Source: Tillus elongatus
Lineage: Eukaryota; Arthropoda; Insecta; Coleoptera; Cleridae
Length of the DNA: 64,000 bases
Reading direction: 5' to 3'
Assembly: GCA_964006375.1 (NCBI GenBank)
Contig: OZ023264.1
Coordinates: 175,579,510 to 175,643,509 of the forward strand
Shown here piece after piece: positions 26,123-37,044 of the stretch. Both the position numbers and the translations under genes were made by a program. Every line of letters begins with the position of its first letter. Positions within the stretch are counted from its first letter, which is position 1. Below the pieces are notes generated by a model, which had not been told where the DNA came from, made no database searches, and saw nothing but the letters and a program-made list of their open reading frames with translations.

Positions 26123-28050
26123 ATACATACGTACATATTTATTACCTTCAAAGCTTACAAGGCATGTCTACATCTAAAATATAAATATAAACAACACATA
26201 AAGACTACGACGATCCAATAAAACATACAAGTAATAAACCATTACAACACAACTGTAAGACACTTTGACAAACATGACTAAAACCGACAGGATAAATATT
26301 CATCCACATAATAAAATGCGTTTCTTAATAAAAAGTTCTTTGTAGTTTTTTTAAAGATCTTACTCTCTAGTTCCTGGAAAGCCAATGGCAGTTTGTTATG
26401 CAATTTAACGCCAGTGAACGCACAGAAAGACTGTAACCTTGCCAAGCGATGCCTATGTGTGATGAATTTGTCCCTATTTTTTGTGTTATGGCAGTGAAGG
26501 TCTGAGTGCCTAACAAATTCACTTTGGTAACTGTGGAATTAACACAGACAGCAAAGAATGTACACGCACGGGAATGGTACTTCATAAACAAATCCCGGGA
26601 ACTTGTCGTTTGAGGCACACCAGCCAACACCGGCCAACACCCTCATCACTTTTTTCTGCTTCAGGAAGACTCTTGATGCACCACCCACAGCACCAAAAGG
26701 ATGATGCGATACGTCGCCACACTATGAAAATGCGCATGGTATGTTAACAATGCTGCACTCTCTACGACAACCATTTTTATTCTTCTTACGGAAAATATGG
26801 CATTTGACAGCTTAAGGCAAAGCGCATCAATGTGCGGAATCCACGAAAGCGTGTCATCAACTACAAAATCCAGTAGTAAGATAGTAGCATGTTCAGGGGA
26901 CTTTTTGCTGGTAAGGATTAGTTTTTGGGTTTTGGAAGAATTAACAACCAAACTATTTGCCTCAAACCAAGCTTCAGCAACATCCAGGCCGGCCAATGTT
27001 TTCTTGTTCAACACGTCCCTTTTTGCAGCTATTTCTATAAGGGTAGTGTCATCTGCAAAAGCTATTATGTTCTTGCGATGGAATTGGTTCATTAGGTCGT
27101 TAATATATATAGAGAATAACAGAGGGCCCAATATAGACCCCTGAGGAACACCTTGTTTCATTAGTCTTAGAGACGATTTTTCTCCATTTAGGTCCACTAA
27201 TTGATATATGTTCTCAAGGTACGACCTAAGCAACTTTTACGCAATGCCTCTTATACCGTAATGATGCAGCTTCATTAAAAGCCTCTCGTGATCCACACAA
27301 TCGAACGCCTTACTCAGGTCTATACTGGAAAGCATTGTTTCCTCCATATCCTCAAATGACGCCAAAATGGTCTCAATTATCTCGATCATTGCCGTAACTG
27401 TTGACTTTCCTGCACGAAAGCCATGTTGATTTCCACTCAGAATCGACCTTGATTCTATAAAATTCACCAGCCTCGACTTAAGCAGGGCCTCAAAAAAAGT
27501 TCCAATTACCGGCAACACTGATATATATTTTTTTAATTTCAACAACACACCACGAGATATAGGTCTATAATTTCCACAAAAGTTGACATCCCCCTTTTTT
27601 GTACAAAGCAATCACCCTAGCCAACTTAAACTGATCAGGAAATATTCCCTCCCTGAAACAAATATTTATTAAGAAGCAAAGTGGGACAGCGATGTACACT
27701 ATACATTTCTTTAGCAGGTTGACTGAAAATACATATATGTCTTTTGAATTTGTATCTTTCATATTTGTCATTGTCTGTATAATTTCTTCAGGGGTTGTTT
27801 CAAACAAGAACCTGGAGCTTGGCGAGCTCGCCACCTTCTCTTTTAGCATTTGTTCACTGTGATCAACTTTTGAGTTTTCAGCGAGACTCCCACCCACGCT
27901 CACAAAAAAAAACTATTCAGTTCATCCGGCATCAAATTGCAATCAATATTTCTGTCGACCTTCTTTTTTATTTTTGAATTTATGAAGCCCCAAATGGCTT
28001 TGCTCTTATTTGTTGCCTTCAGTAAAGTATCTTGACTGATCTTTCTTATT
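26123..28050 (-). mobile_element. LINE-3: CR1/Jockey-group element, 5' truncated
   Basis: A minus-strand LINE remnant with reverse transcriptase and a 3' end. The 3' untranslated part (26290 down to 26123) has ATGTTTTATTGGATCG, AATAAATATGTACGTATG and an ATGT-type short repeat as tail. The 5' side decays near 27900-28050 and is joined to a SINE fragment. Confidence 0.75.
26291..27910 (-). pseudogene. LINE-3 reverse transcriptase, broken
   Basis: On the minus strand: NLLKKCIVYIAVPLCFLINI and GIFPDQFKLARVIALYKKGG (27903-27565), a frame shift, then NYRPISRGVLLKLKKYISVL, GNQHGFRAGKSTVTAMIEII and SSIDLSKAFDCVDHERLLMK (27611-27237). A stop precedes GVPQGSILGPLLFSIYINDL, IIAFADDTTLIEIA (FADD box) and VVDDTLSWIPHIDAL (27233-26661). 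The C-terminal end is in another frame and reads FCAFTGVKLHNKLPLAFQEL ... LSCRF-stop at about 26291. At least three lesions; catalytic Asp residues are still present. Confidence 0.85.
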
Positions 28051-28062
28051 TCCATGATATGT

Positions 28063-28196
28063 TGGGCACATTAAAGATCCCTACCTTCCTAAAAGAAAGG
28101 CAGGGGTTTGGTAGATTTTTCAGGATAGTGAGGTGAAACTGCTCCCTGGCGTCGGTGATTTGCCATAGTCGTAGAAATAGGCCGACGTTAAAAAAA
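28063..28196 (+). repeat. SINE S, 3' part
   Basis: TTAAAGATCCCTACCTTCCT, AAAGGCAGGGGTTTGG, CTCCCTGGCGTCGGTGATTT and AAATAGGCCGACGTTAAA match 61230-61350. The copy is 5' truncated and is followed directly by an H end segment. Confidence 0.8.
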
Positions 28197-28312
28197 ACAT
28201 ACAAATTGAAACTGAACCCAAATATGGGTTCTAGAAGTGCTAGTTCTCGTTAATTTGAAGAAATATTTTTTTAAATTGAAATGTTTGGATCTTCCAAAGA
28301 GCGTAAATTTGC
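28197..28312 (+). repeat. Repeat H, 3' end fragment, diverged
   Basis: ACATACAAATTGAAACTGAA, ATATGGGTTCTAGAAGTGCT and TTAATTTGAAGAAATATTTT match the end segment of H. The terminal hairpin is badly decayed (CAAAGAGCGTAAATTTGCTA). Confidence 0.55.
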
Positions 28313-29155
28313 TAAAATTCCATTCTTCATGTCGCCTACCTGGTTTGTGTTTATCCGAAGACGACACGGTGATGGATCGCGGTGGAATGATTACGTTATT
28401 GCAGCGGATAATGAAATCATATGTCTTGAACGATTGAATTCCATTTCCAGCAGATTCAGTGTGGCTTTGTTCCCTGATCAGCGGGATTAACACAAACAGA
28501 TTTAATACAGATAGCGGAGAAAGTAACAACAAGCGGAGAATACAATATGGATCCGCTCTCTCCATAAATCTTCTGTCATCCCTAACTCACTTTATTTCTC
28601 CCTTCACTTTTGACCGTAATTTACGAATTGATTAATAGATGTCCCGCTTGATGAAGCATAATCCTATACTTATTGGAGTTTCCACCTGGTTTGTTGTTGT
28701 ATAATCGACCTATAAATATTTATATTGTGCCTGAAAATTCAGACTGTATGAGGAAAGCATCAGTATACATACTTATACATATTATGAAGCGAGGATCTTT
28801 TTTTAAATTTTACGTAACAGTGCATATACGGTTTCCCGTAAGTTATTCAGGCAAGTGTAATATATTTTTTTGCAAGCCTAATTTAACTCTTTGTTAGTTT
28901 TCTATATGATCAGTACCTCAAGTTCATAAACGTTTTGACAGAACACACTAACCGTAGGTTAATTATAGACATTTAGTTCCTTGTCAGATCTCCGCGAAGA
29001 CGGTTGGGGTCCGATATACCCTGGAACGGTATTTACGTTATTTTTCGTGTATATTGTTTTGGATCATTAATAACGAGAGCTTTTCTATTACTTAACAAAA
29101 TTATTAGATACTCTGAACTGTGATACATCACTATATCATACGAAGAAGGGCAGCT
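28313..29155. other. No recognised feature
   Basis: No family recognised. Short open frames at 28188-28565 (-) and 28237-28490 (+) overlap each other and have no motif. The last part may be the 5' flank of the piggyBac remnant, but no terminal inverted repeat was seen. Confidence 0.5.
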
Positions 29156-29160
29156 AGGGC

Positions 29161-30260
29161 TTCAGAGGTTATGGGATCAATGTGGTCACTTGCATGAGGA
29201 TGATACACCTATTCTATGCAGCGAGCCCGAAGAAGAAGAAATGCTAGAAGGGGAAGCAGTATAAAACAAAAGTCCGAAGAGGAAATTGATGTAGTGACAG
29301 AAGATTCTGTGGAATCAGAAGACCTGGAAAATTATGCGTTTGCCAACAGCAACGGGTATTCCTTAGACAAACATAAATCAAAATGGTCAAAGGTGCCAAA
29401 CAATAAAAACATAAGAACGAGATCTAAAAACATAATAGTTCATTTACCTGATGTGAAAGGCATTTCGCAACAAAAGAATACCGGTCTTGACTGTTGGCTG
29501 GTGTTTTTTACAGAAAACATGCTAGATGATACTGTCCGTTATACCAGTGTCAAACTAACAAGTAAAGCCTCTAGCTATAATGAAGGGCATCAGTATTTAG
29601 TAAAGGTGACTAACAGATCTCAAATAAAAGCACTTATTGGCCTACTTTACTTGACTGCATTAAATAAGACAAACCGCCAAAACACGTCAGATCTTTGGAA
29701 TACCGATGGTAGTGGTATTGGTTTGTTCCGCTCAACAATGCCGCAACAAAAAGACTATATCTTATTACAGTCATTGCAATTTGATAAGATCACCAACAGA
29801 GCAGAACGTGAAAAGATTGATAAGCAGCAATTTGATGTATTTTCGAACATTTCGTAGATAACTGTAAGGCGTATTACACGCCTAGTGAATTCCTAACAAT
29901 CGATAAGAAGTTAGAGCCATTTAGAGGTCGGGTGTCGTTCCTACAATATGTCGCTAATAAACCGACCAATTATAGATTAAAGGTTTTCGCTCTCGTTGAC
30001 GCAAAGATCTATTATTGCTTGAACATGGAGGTAAACGTAGGCACACAACTAGAAGGCCCTTTTCGAAAAAGTAATAGCCCACAAAATATAGTTGAACGTT
30101 TGATTCAGCCAATATCTGGAACAAAGAGGAATATTACATTCGATAACTGGTTCCCCAACTACAATCTAATGATCAATCTACTCAAGATTCATCCACTTAC
30201 ATCTGTTGGGACCGTCAGAAAAAACAAGCGACAATTACAATTACCTTTTCTACTAAATCT
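29161..30260 (+). pseudogene. piggyBac-type transposase, broken and 3' truncated
   Basis: The N-terminal acidic leader reads LQRLWDQCGHL ... ILCSEPEEEEMLEG in one frame (29161-29264). It continues after a shift in the frame of 29216-29857 with WSKVPNNKNIRTRSK, CWLVFFTENMLD, ALIGLLYLTALNK and GIGLFRSTMPQQKDYILLQS, all PGBD4-like. A stop at 29855 is followed by a third frame with SEFLTIDKKLEPFRGR (first catalytic Asp), VFALVDAKIYYCLNMEV, NITFDNWFPNYNL (another Asp) and VGTVRKNKRQLQLPF. There it is cut by a reversed H fragment. The C-terminal cysteine-rich domain is missing. Confidence 0.85.
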
Positions 30261-30261
30261 A

Positions 30262-30870
30262 CATATATTACACTAATAACTCAAAAAATAATAGACCGAT
30301 TGTGATAAAATTTGGTGAGTACCTTCCTTTCGCAAGTCGCTTGGATAAGTTCGTTAGCCAGGGAAATCAGACTAGTTTGTCCGAAAAATTCAGTGTTTTC
30401 TTTCGGAACAATTTTATATCTCCGGAAATAACAAAGTTATGGTAATCAAATTTATTACGCTGGTTTATGTCATATAAATAAAGCCACGTACCAAAACTCG
30501 GATCCCTACGTTAAAAGAAAAAAACCTATAAGCATTATAGTTTTTGTTCTTAAAACGTTAAAAAGTCTCGATTTAGAACGTCAAAATTGACATATTCTAA
30601 AAATTATGAAAATAACATAACGGACGATGTAGCAGAAAGTTTGTAGGAAGTGTGTTCTATAAAGCCTTAAGCTTCAGATACAGTCATCATTACTCTTTAT
30701 TTTACTTAAATGTTTGCAGAAAATGAATTTCAAATAGACCCTTTTGCTGATGCTTTAGCTGTGGTTTAAACTATAGGGTTATAATACATGAAGAAAAACT
30801 TTGTACCTACTCCTTGTTAAGCACATTGCGCGCACGAAGCGTGTTGTGAGATTTGTCATAGTTAAAGTTC
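30262..30870 (-). repeat. Repeat H, internal fragment, reverse
   Basis: On the minus strand: GAGTTATTAGTGTAA, CGAACTTATCCAAGCGACTT and GAAAGAAAACACTGAATTTT, then GACGTTCTAAATCGAGACTT, matching the middle of H in reverse order, out to the GGGTCTATTTGAAATTCATT segment. It lacks both ends and the TA array, and truncates the piggyBac remnant. Confidence 0.6.
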
Positions 30871-31306
30871 ATATAAACAAGACGAGCAGAAAGATAAAAT
30901 GTATATATAATATGTGTTACAAATATATTTAACATTGCTTTGTTCTAATTAGACGAGCATTCCGCGACAGTAAAAACTTCGATGGTTTTTTTGTCGTTTT
31001 GACGAAATAAAAGACCCCCCTGACGTGCTGTGTACATACAATCCTCCCAAATGACCTACCTGACCTGACCTGACACCAGCTTGCCTGATAAAAAGCTAAA
31101 AGAAGTTAAAAGGGAAAGGAAAAGTACATTATGCTCACCCGACCTTGATATATGACAGGGTTTTAATTAGCCATCCTGTATAAATGAAATCAATTTTAAA
31201 ATGTGCACTCGTGGAACATATATCGCCTCTGGAAGACACCATTTTAAAATATGGCGTCAGTGAGGAGCTATCTTACGTCCCCGACCGATGGGACACCCTG
31301 TGTGTA
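30871..31306. other. No recognised feature
   Basis: No gene or repeat recognised, apart from a short TGACC-type tandem (CCTGACCTGACCTGAC, 31058-31073). Confidence 0.5.
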
Positions 31307-31731
31307 CCAGGTGATTCTTTATAATGTCGCCCCTCTTTAACTTTGTTATTTTAAGTGTCCCAAAAAAATTGAAAGTATTGTTATGTAGGTGCTAAAAAAT
31401 ACTTTTTTTTCTACGTATAAAAAAATAATTGAAAAATGATCGGTATACAGGAAAAACCAAAAAGTTCATTTGTTTTTTCAATGGATCACCCTATATTTCA
31501 ATTTATTTTTGATTCCTCGTAAAATTCTAAGCATAATTTATATAACATACCGTATACTTAAATTGAATACTTTTTGAAATATTCGCATTTGAAACGTTAT
31601 CATCAAATATTTTATTAAACAACTGTTACAAATCAAGAAGTCCTAGGATACCACGCTTTTAATTGAAAACAAATAACTGACAGTGACATTATGTCAGGAT
31701 TGTTGTAGTTGTAGTTGTTTAGTAAGTAAAA

Positions 31732-33108
31732 ATGCCGTACTCAGACAGAGAAAGAAGAGTTATTTTAAGTTATTATATTAAAAATAATTAAAATTGTCGC
31801 GCTGCCATTAGAAATATGATGGAAGATAATTCCGGTATGCATGTCCCAACTCGAAAAACGTTCACATCTATATATAGGAGGTTTCAGGAAACGTCAAATT
31901 TACAAAGGAGAAAAAGAACTGCTGTGAACGCGGACGAAAATGCAGAATTGAATATTTTACTTGCTATAGAAGAGAATCCAAACAATTCCATTGGAAACAT
32001 TTCAAAGACATTACGAGCAACACAAGAAAATATTCAGCGAACTTCATACAGTAAAGTCCAAAAAACGTTAAGAAAATGGAATCTAAAGCCATATAAGATT
32101 AAACCCACTACAAAGCTTACCCAAATGCAAAAAGATGATCGGGTCGCATGTTGTCAACTGATTCTAGACAGAATAAACATAAATAACAATTTTTTGAAAA
32201 CAGTTTTATGGACTGACGAGTCTACCTTTTCTACTAGTGGCCTGTTTAACCGAAAAAATACCAGACAATGGGCAAGAGAGAATCCACATTCTTGTGGGGA
32301 ATTCAAGTTCCAAGGGCGACAATCCGTGAATGTGTGGCGTGGTATCCTGGGCGATCGACTTATCTGTCCGTATTTTATTGATACTGTTTTAAATGGAGGC
32401 CGCTATTTAGATTTCTTGGAAAACGAGTTCGAAGAATATTTAGACGATTTGCCTTTAAATATATTACAAAATATAATTTTTCAACAGGATGGAGCACCCC
32501 CTCACAACATTTGTGCTGTGCTTAATTACCTAAATGAAAGGTTTCTTGAATGGATCGGAAGAAATGGGCCAACTAAATGGCCTACAAACAGCCCCGATTT
32601 GACACATATGGATGCGTTTTTTTGGGGTTATATAAAAAATCGTGTATACGACCACCAAATTGAAAACCTCGATCATCTTATAGATTTGATACGGAATGAA
32701 ATTGGTAATTTAAATGAAAATAACCCAGCATTCATAACATATTCATTAGAGATAATGCGAAGAATCCTTATACAATGTGTTGAAGAAAATGGAGGTCCGG
32801 TACAGCATCTTTATATTCAATTAGAAAAGCCCCGATTTGACACATATGGATGCGTTTTTTTGGGGTTATATAAAAAATCGTGTATACGACCACCAAATTG
32901 AAAACCTCGATCATCTTATAGATTTGATACGGAATGAAATTGTTAATTTAAATGGAAATAACCCAGCATTCATAACATATTCATTAGAGATAATGCGAAG
33001 AACCCTTATACAATGTGTTGAAGAAAATGGAGGCCCGGTAGAGCATCTTTATATTCAATTAGAAACTGTTTTTGTTATATTATTTATTGTTAGATTTCTT
33101 GATTTGTA
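31732..33108 (+). pseudogene. Tc1/mariner-type transposase of element F (one stop, one duplication)
   Basis: The start ATG at 31732 gives MPYSDRERRVILSYYIKNN then a TAA at 31789. The frame goes on as NCRAAIRNMMEDNSG, a DUF4817-like helix-turn-helix N-terminus common in insect transposases. Downstream: TDESTFSTSG (first Asp), VNVWRGILGDRLICPYFID, FQQDGAPPHN (second Asp) and NSPDLTHMDAFFWG (third Asp, 35 residues after the second by my count). A 238-bp tandem duplication (32591-33065) then shifts the frame. The second copy supplies the proper end HLYIQLETVFVILFI and stop at 33107. Confidence 0.88.
32591..33065. repeat. 238-bp tandem duplication inside transposase F
   Basis: GCCCCGATTTGACACATATG starts at 32591 and again at 32829, and both units run to TATATTCAATTAGAAA. 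I see about five substitutions between units (for example GGTAAT/GTTAAT, TCCGGTACAG/CCCGGTAGAG). 238 is not a multiple of three, so the duplication breaks the frame. Confidence 0.92.
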
Positions 33109-34793
33109 ACAGTGGTTCTGGTTTAATAAAATTTGTGATGATAATGTTTCAAATGCGAATATTTCAAAAACTATTCATTCTAAGTATACGGTATGTTATA
33201 TAAGATATGCTTAGAATTTTACGTGGAATCTAAAAATGAATTAATATATAGGCTGATCCATTGAAAAAAAAACTTTTTGGTTTTCTCTGTATACTGATCA
33301 TTTTTCAATTTTTTATACGTAGAAAAAAAGTATTTTTTAGCATCTACATAACCATACTTTCAATTTTTTTGGGACACTTAAAATAACAAAGTTAAAGGGG
33401 GGCGACATTATAAAGAATCACCCTGAATACAGTTTCAGAAAAAAACGTTAAGTGGTTCTTGAAATATGTATCCTGTAATTTCCCGGCTGGACACACTGTA
33501 TAGGTTTACTTTCATGAACTGTGTCATAAAAATACAATTTTTGGGCAGAACCGATAATATTTCAACACATGGTCTTTTCTAGGCTTCTATTAACATGAAA
33601 TTACCGCAAAGCAAAATTCTTGCAAATAAGAGCATCCAGAGGCATCAAGACCTAATGTAAAAACTCTGGACGCAGCAAGTGCATTATGGTAGTGAATTTT
33701 CATAAAAATGTTTTTAATAGCAAATATGTTTTTTGGCACCAAATTTGGTTACCAGTATAATCTATATATTAGAAACAATGTGCCATGTTTCATCAAAATA
33801 ACTTTATTGTTTGAAAATGTACAAAAATTTCCGAAAGTAAACTTAAATTGTTCCCGAAAAAACTGGTTTTCTGGTCAACCTTATAGGTTCATAGCAAATT
33901 GATTCAAAATTTGAAGCATTTAATGAAAATTAGCTACCATAACGCACTTGCTGCGTCCCGAATTTCTTTTCTCACAAAGATGTATTATATTTTGATGGAA
34001 AATACAAAAATGCAATAACATAGGGCGTGTTCAATTAAAAAAATTCACAAAAAAAAAGAAAATTTGAATCACCAGCGACTTATGGGCCAGCCTGTAATTG
34101 TGGAAATATTTTTTTAAGATGTAGCTTAAGACACCCTACAATTAATGTATACAACTTTTTTTCGTAACTTGCATAATAACGGATATATTGCGCTTTAATG
34201 ATTTTTTACGAAAATTCGACAAAAATTATATGCCATTAAACGATAAACTCTATAGCCAACACTACTGCTAAATCATCAGAGAAAGGGTCTATTTGAAGTG
34301 AATTTTCTGGGAATATTTTAGTAAAATGAAAGACAATGACGATTGAAACTAAGAGCTCAGGCTTTGTAAAACATTATTCTTGAGACATTTTTCTTCCATA
34401 GATCATATTAATTTCAGGTTCATTGCCTAAATATTAACAATTTTGACGTTTAAAATCGCAACTTTGACGTTTTGAGGAAAACCCAAATATTTTTTTTAAA
34501 TGCCTGTAATTTTTTTGTCCTTTAACCTGCAGCGCTAAATTTTGGTAAGTAGCTTACCTATAATGATGTAAGCCAGTGTACCAAATTTCGTTGCCCTTAC
34601 TTTGTTAATTCCGAAGATATAAATTTTTTTCGATCTTTTTCGAAAGAAAACACAAAATTTTTCGGGAAAACCTCGGCGGATTTTCCTGGCTAACGAACTT
34701 GTCCAAGCCACTCGCAAAAGGAAGGTACTCACCTAATTCTATCAAAATCGGTCCATTATTTTTTTAGTTATAGGTGTGACACATAAATATATA

Positions 34794-34796
<3 letters not shown>

Positions 34797-34865
<69 letters not shown>
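34797..34865. repeat. (TA)n array inside H
   Basis: 69 bp of TA ending at the exact left terminus of element E. Only one TA remains on the far side of E (36901-36902). Confidence 0.95.
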
Positions 34866-34868
<3 letters not shown>

Positions 34869-36900
34869 TGTGGAACAGCCAAATGGAATAAATTCGATAA
34901 CGGATAAATGAGGGCGTGTTGGGAAAAACTCTTAGACACGTCGATTTGTATTTTTAACTGCGCATCTTTTTCAAGAAAAAAAAATTATATAGGGTGCGTC
35001 ATGTGACAGTGGCCAATACCAACTTTCTTATTTTAAATACAAGCCCCTGTATATTATTAATTTTTTGGATTCTTCAGAAAATTCTAGACATAATTCATGT
35101 ACAATGTTCTATACCTATCTTCAACTGTTTCGGAAATATTAAGTATTTTCAGATTTATTACAAAAATTAACATTAAAAATAGAAAATTATTTTATTTCAC
35201 AAATTCGCTACATTGCATTCAATACTTATTTCCCATTCAGCTCTTGATAATGAGAAAGTAAACAAAAACCATTCCTGCGTTTCTTTTTACTGATATGAAA
35301 TGAAACAAAAACAAAAACAGTTTTTTTTCTGTTCGTATAAAACTCGTAGCCTTAGCAACTTGTTGTCTGCCTGCATGACAGTAGTGATTAGTGTCAGTGC
35401 TATTGTCGTTTGAATTTCATTAACTGTACGTAATAATATCAGAAAAATGGTTCATTTAACAGAAATGCACAAAATAACCATTCTACAAATGATTGGTTAT
35501 GGAGATAACACACGGACACAGATGGAAGTGTCTCGCTTATTTCACGAAAAATTTCCAAATTTGCCGCCTGTATCCCAAGGAACAATTAGCAAAATAGAAA
35601 AGCAGTTTCGCGAGCTTGGTCATGTGAGACAGATAAAAAAAGTAGCTGCCAATGCAGTAAGTGATGATACGAAATTGGATATTACGCTTGAGTTTCAAGA
35701 AAACCCACATACTTCTGGTCGACAAGCAGCCCAACTATTCAACGTTAGCCACACAGCAATTTTTCGAACATTAAAGGAAAGTAAAATGCATCCCTATAAA
35801 ATGATACCAACTCAGGAGCTCATGGAGGACGATTTCGATAGGAGAACGTATTTTTGTGAACAAATGATGGCAATGTTAGATAACAATGTGATCCAATTAG
35901 AAGATGTTTTGTTTTCTGATGAGAGCACATTTACACTTCACGGTCATGTTAATCGTCAAAATTGCCGCTATTGGTCATACGCAATATCCTGAAAAAGTTA
36001 ATGTTTGGGCAGGAATTGTTGGAAATCATATCGTAGGTCCCTTTTTCATTGATGGCAACTTGAATGGGGATAAATATTTAGAACTGCTCCAAAATAATGT
36101 CGTGCCAACTTTGACAAACTTATATCCAGATCCAGCAAACCCACAAGTTCCTGCCAATAAAATATGGTTTCAGCAAGATGGAGCACCGCCCCATTACCAA
36201 ATCAATGTCCGGCAGTACCTGAACCAAATTTTTCCAAATCGGTGGATAGGGAGGCGCGGATCGATAGAATGGCCAGCACGATCTCCTGATCTGTCGCTAT
36301 TAGACTACTTTTTGTGGGGATATGTCAAAAGTATTGTATACAAAACTAAGCCCCTCAACTTAGATGACTTAAAAAGACGAATCACGCTTGCGATTAGATC
36401 AGTCACGCCTGAGATGTTGAGTAATGTTAGAAGACATTTCTATACCAGATTAGCATGTTGCCAAGATGTTCGTGGCGAGCATTTTGAACATTTACTACAT
36501 TGACATTAATTTTTTTTTGTTTTTTTAAATTATTAAGAAATAATTAGTATTTCTTATTAGAATTTGTGAAATAAAATAATTTTCTATTTTTAATGTTAAT
36601 TTTTGTAATAAATCTGAAAATACTTAATATTTCCGAAACAGTTGAAGATAGGTATAGGACATTGTACATGAATTATGTCTAGAATTTTCTGAAGAATCCA
36701 AAAAATTAATAATATACAGGGGCTTGTATTTAAAATAAGAAAGTTGGTATTGGCCACTGTCACATGACGCACCCTAAATAATTTTTTTTTCTTGAAAAAG
36801 ATGCGCAGTTAAAAATACAAATCGACGTGTCCAAGCGTTTTTCCCAACACGTCCTCATTTATCCGTTATCGAATTTATTCCATTTGGCTGTTCCACACTG
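34866..36900 (+). mobile_element. Mariner-like element E with ~345-bp terminal inverted repeats
   Basis: Both ends read CAGTGTGGAACAGCCAAATG from outside inwards and are flanked by TA. The inverted repeat runs about 345 bp per side (left to GAAAATTATTTTATTTCACA near 35200) with only scattered differences, for example GTTCTATACC against GTCCTATACC. The 2035-bp element holds one transposase gene with a single lesion. It sits in the TA array of an H copy. High similarity between arms suggests a fairly recent insertion or gene conversion of the ends. Confidence 0.92.
35447..36503 (+). pseudogene. Tc1/mariner-type transposase of element E, one internal deletion
   Basis: Frame 35447-35992 begins MVHLTEMHKITILQMIGYGD and has a helix-turn-helix region (VSQGTISKIEKQFRELGHVR), a second one (SGRQAAQLFNVSHTAIFRTL) and FSDESTFTLHG with the first Asp. 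After NRQNCRYWS a short deletion near 35974 removes the usual DENP-type segment and shifts the frame. The rest (to 36503) continues with TQYPEKVNVWAGIVGNHIVG, FQQDGAPPHY, RSPDLSLLDYFLWG and ends EHFEHLLH-stop. 36 residues separate the second and third Asp. Otherwise the gene is well preserved. Confidence 0.9.
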
Positions 36901-37044
36901 TATAAACATATAAAGTCTGAAACCGACCGCGGATTTGGGTTCCAGGGGTCCTCAATAGCGCTCATTTGAAGAAATTTTTTCAAAATTCAAAAGTCGAGAT
37001 ATCCTCATTAGTGAATTTCTTTTAAGAAAATTCACTAAAACTGA

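Larger units (their letters stand above)
31307..33425 (+). mobile_element. Mariner-like element F with ~330-bp terminal inverted repeats
   Basis: The left end CCAGGTGATTCTTTATAATG follows TA at 31305-31306. The right end on the minus strand reads CAGGGTGATTCTTTATAATG. The inverted repeat extends inward to about 31640 on the left and 33095 on the right (AACAACTGTTACAAATCAAG against its complement). The right-hand TA target copy is not perfect (GAATA). A transposase with one stop and an internal duplication fills the interior. The transposase stop codon lies inside the right inverted repeat. Confidence 0.85.
33661..37044 (+). mobile_element. Repeat H, complete copy split by element E
   Basis: The 5' end TCTGGACGCAGCAAGTGCAT is at 33661, with the inverted internal copy CTACCATAACGCACTTGCTG near 33937. 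The middle runs to GTTATAGGTGTGACACATAA and a TA array (34797-34865). The 3' part resumes after element E with TATAAACATATAAAGTCTGA, GGGTTCCAGGGGTCC and the hairpin ATTAGTGAATTTCTTTTAAG / AAAATTCACTAA. Without E the length is about 1350 bp, close to the copies at 15063 and 61499. Confidence 0.7.
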
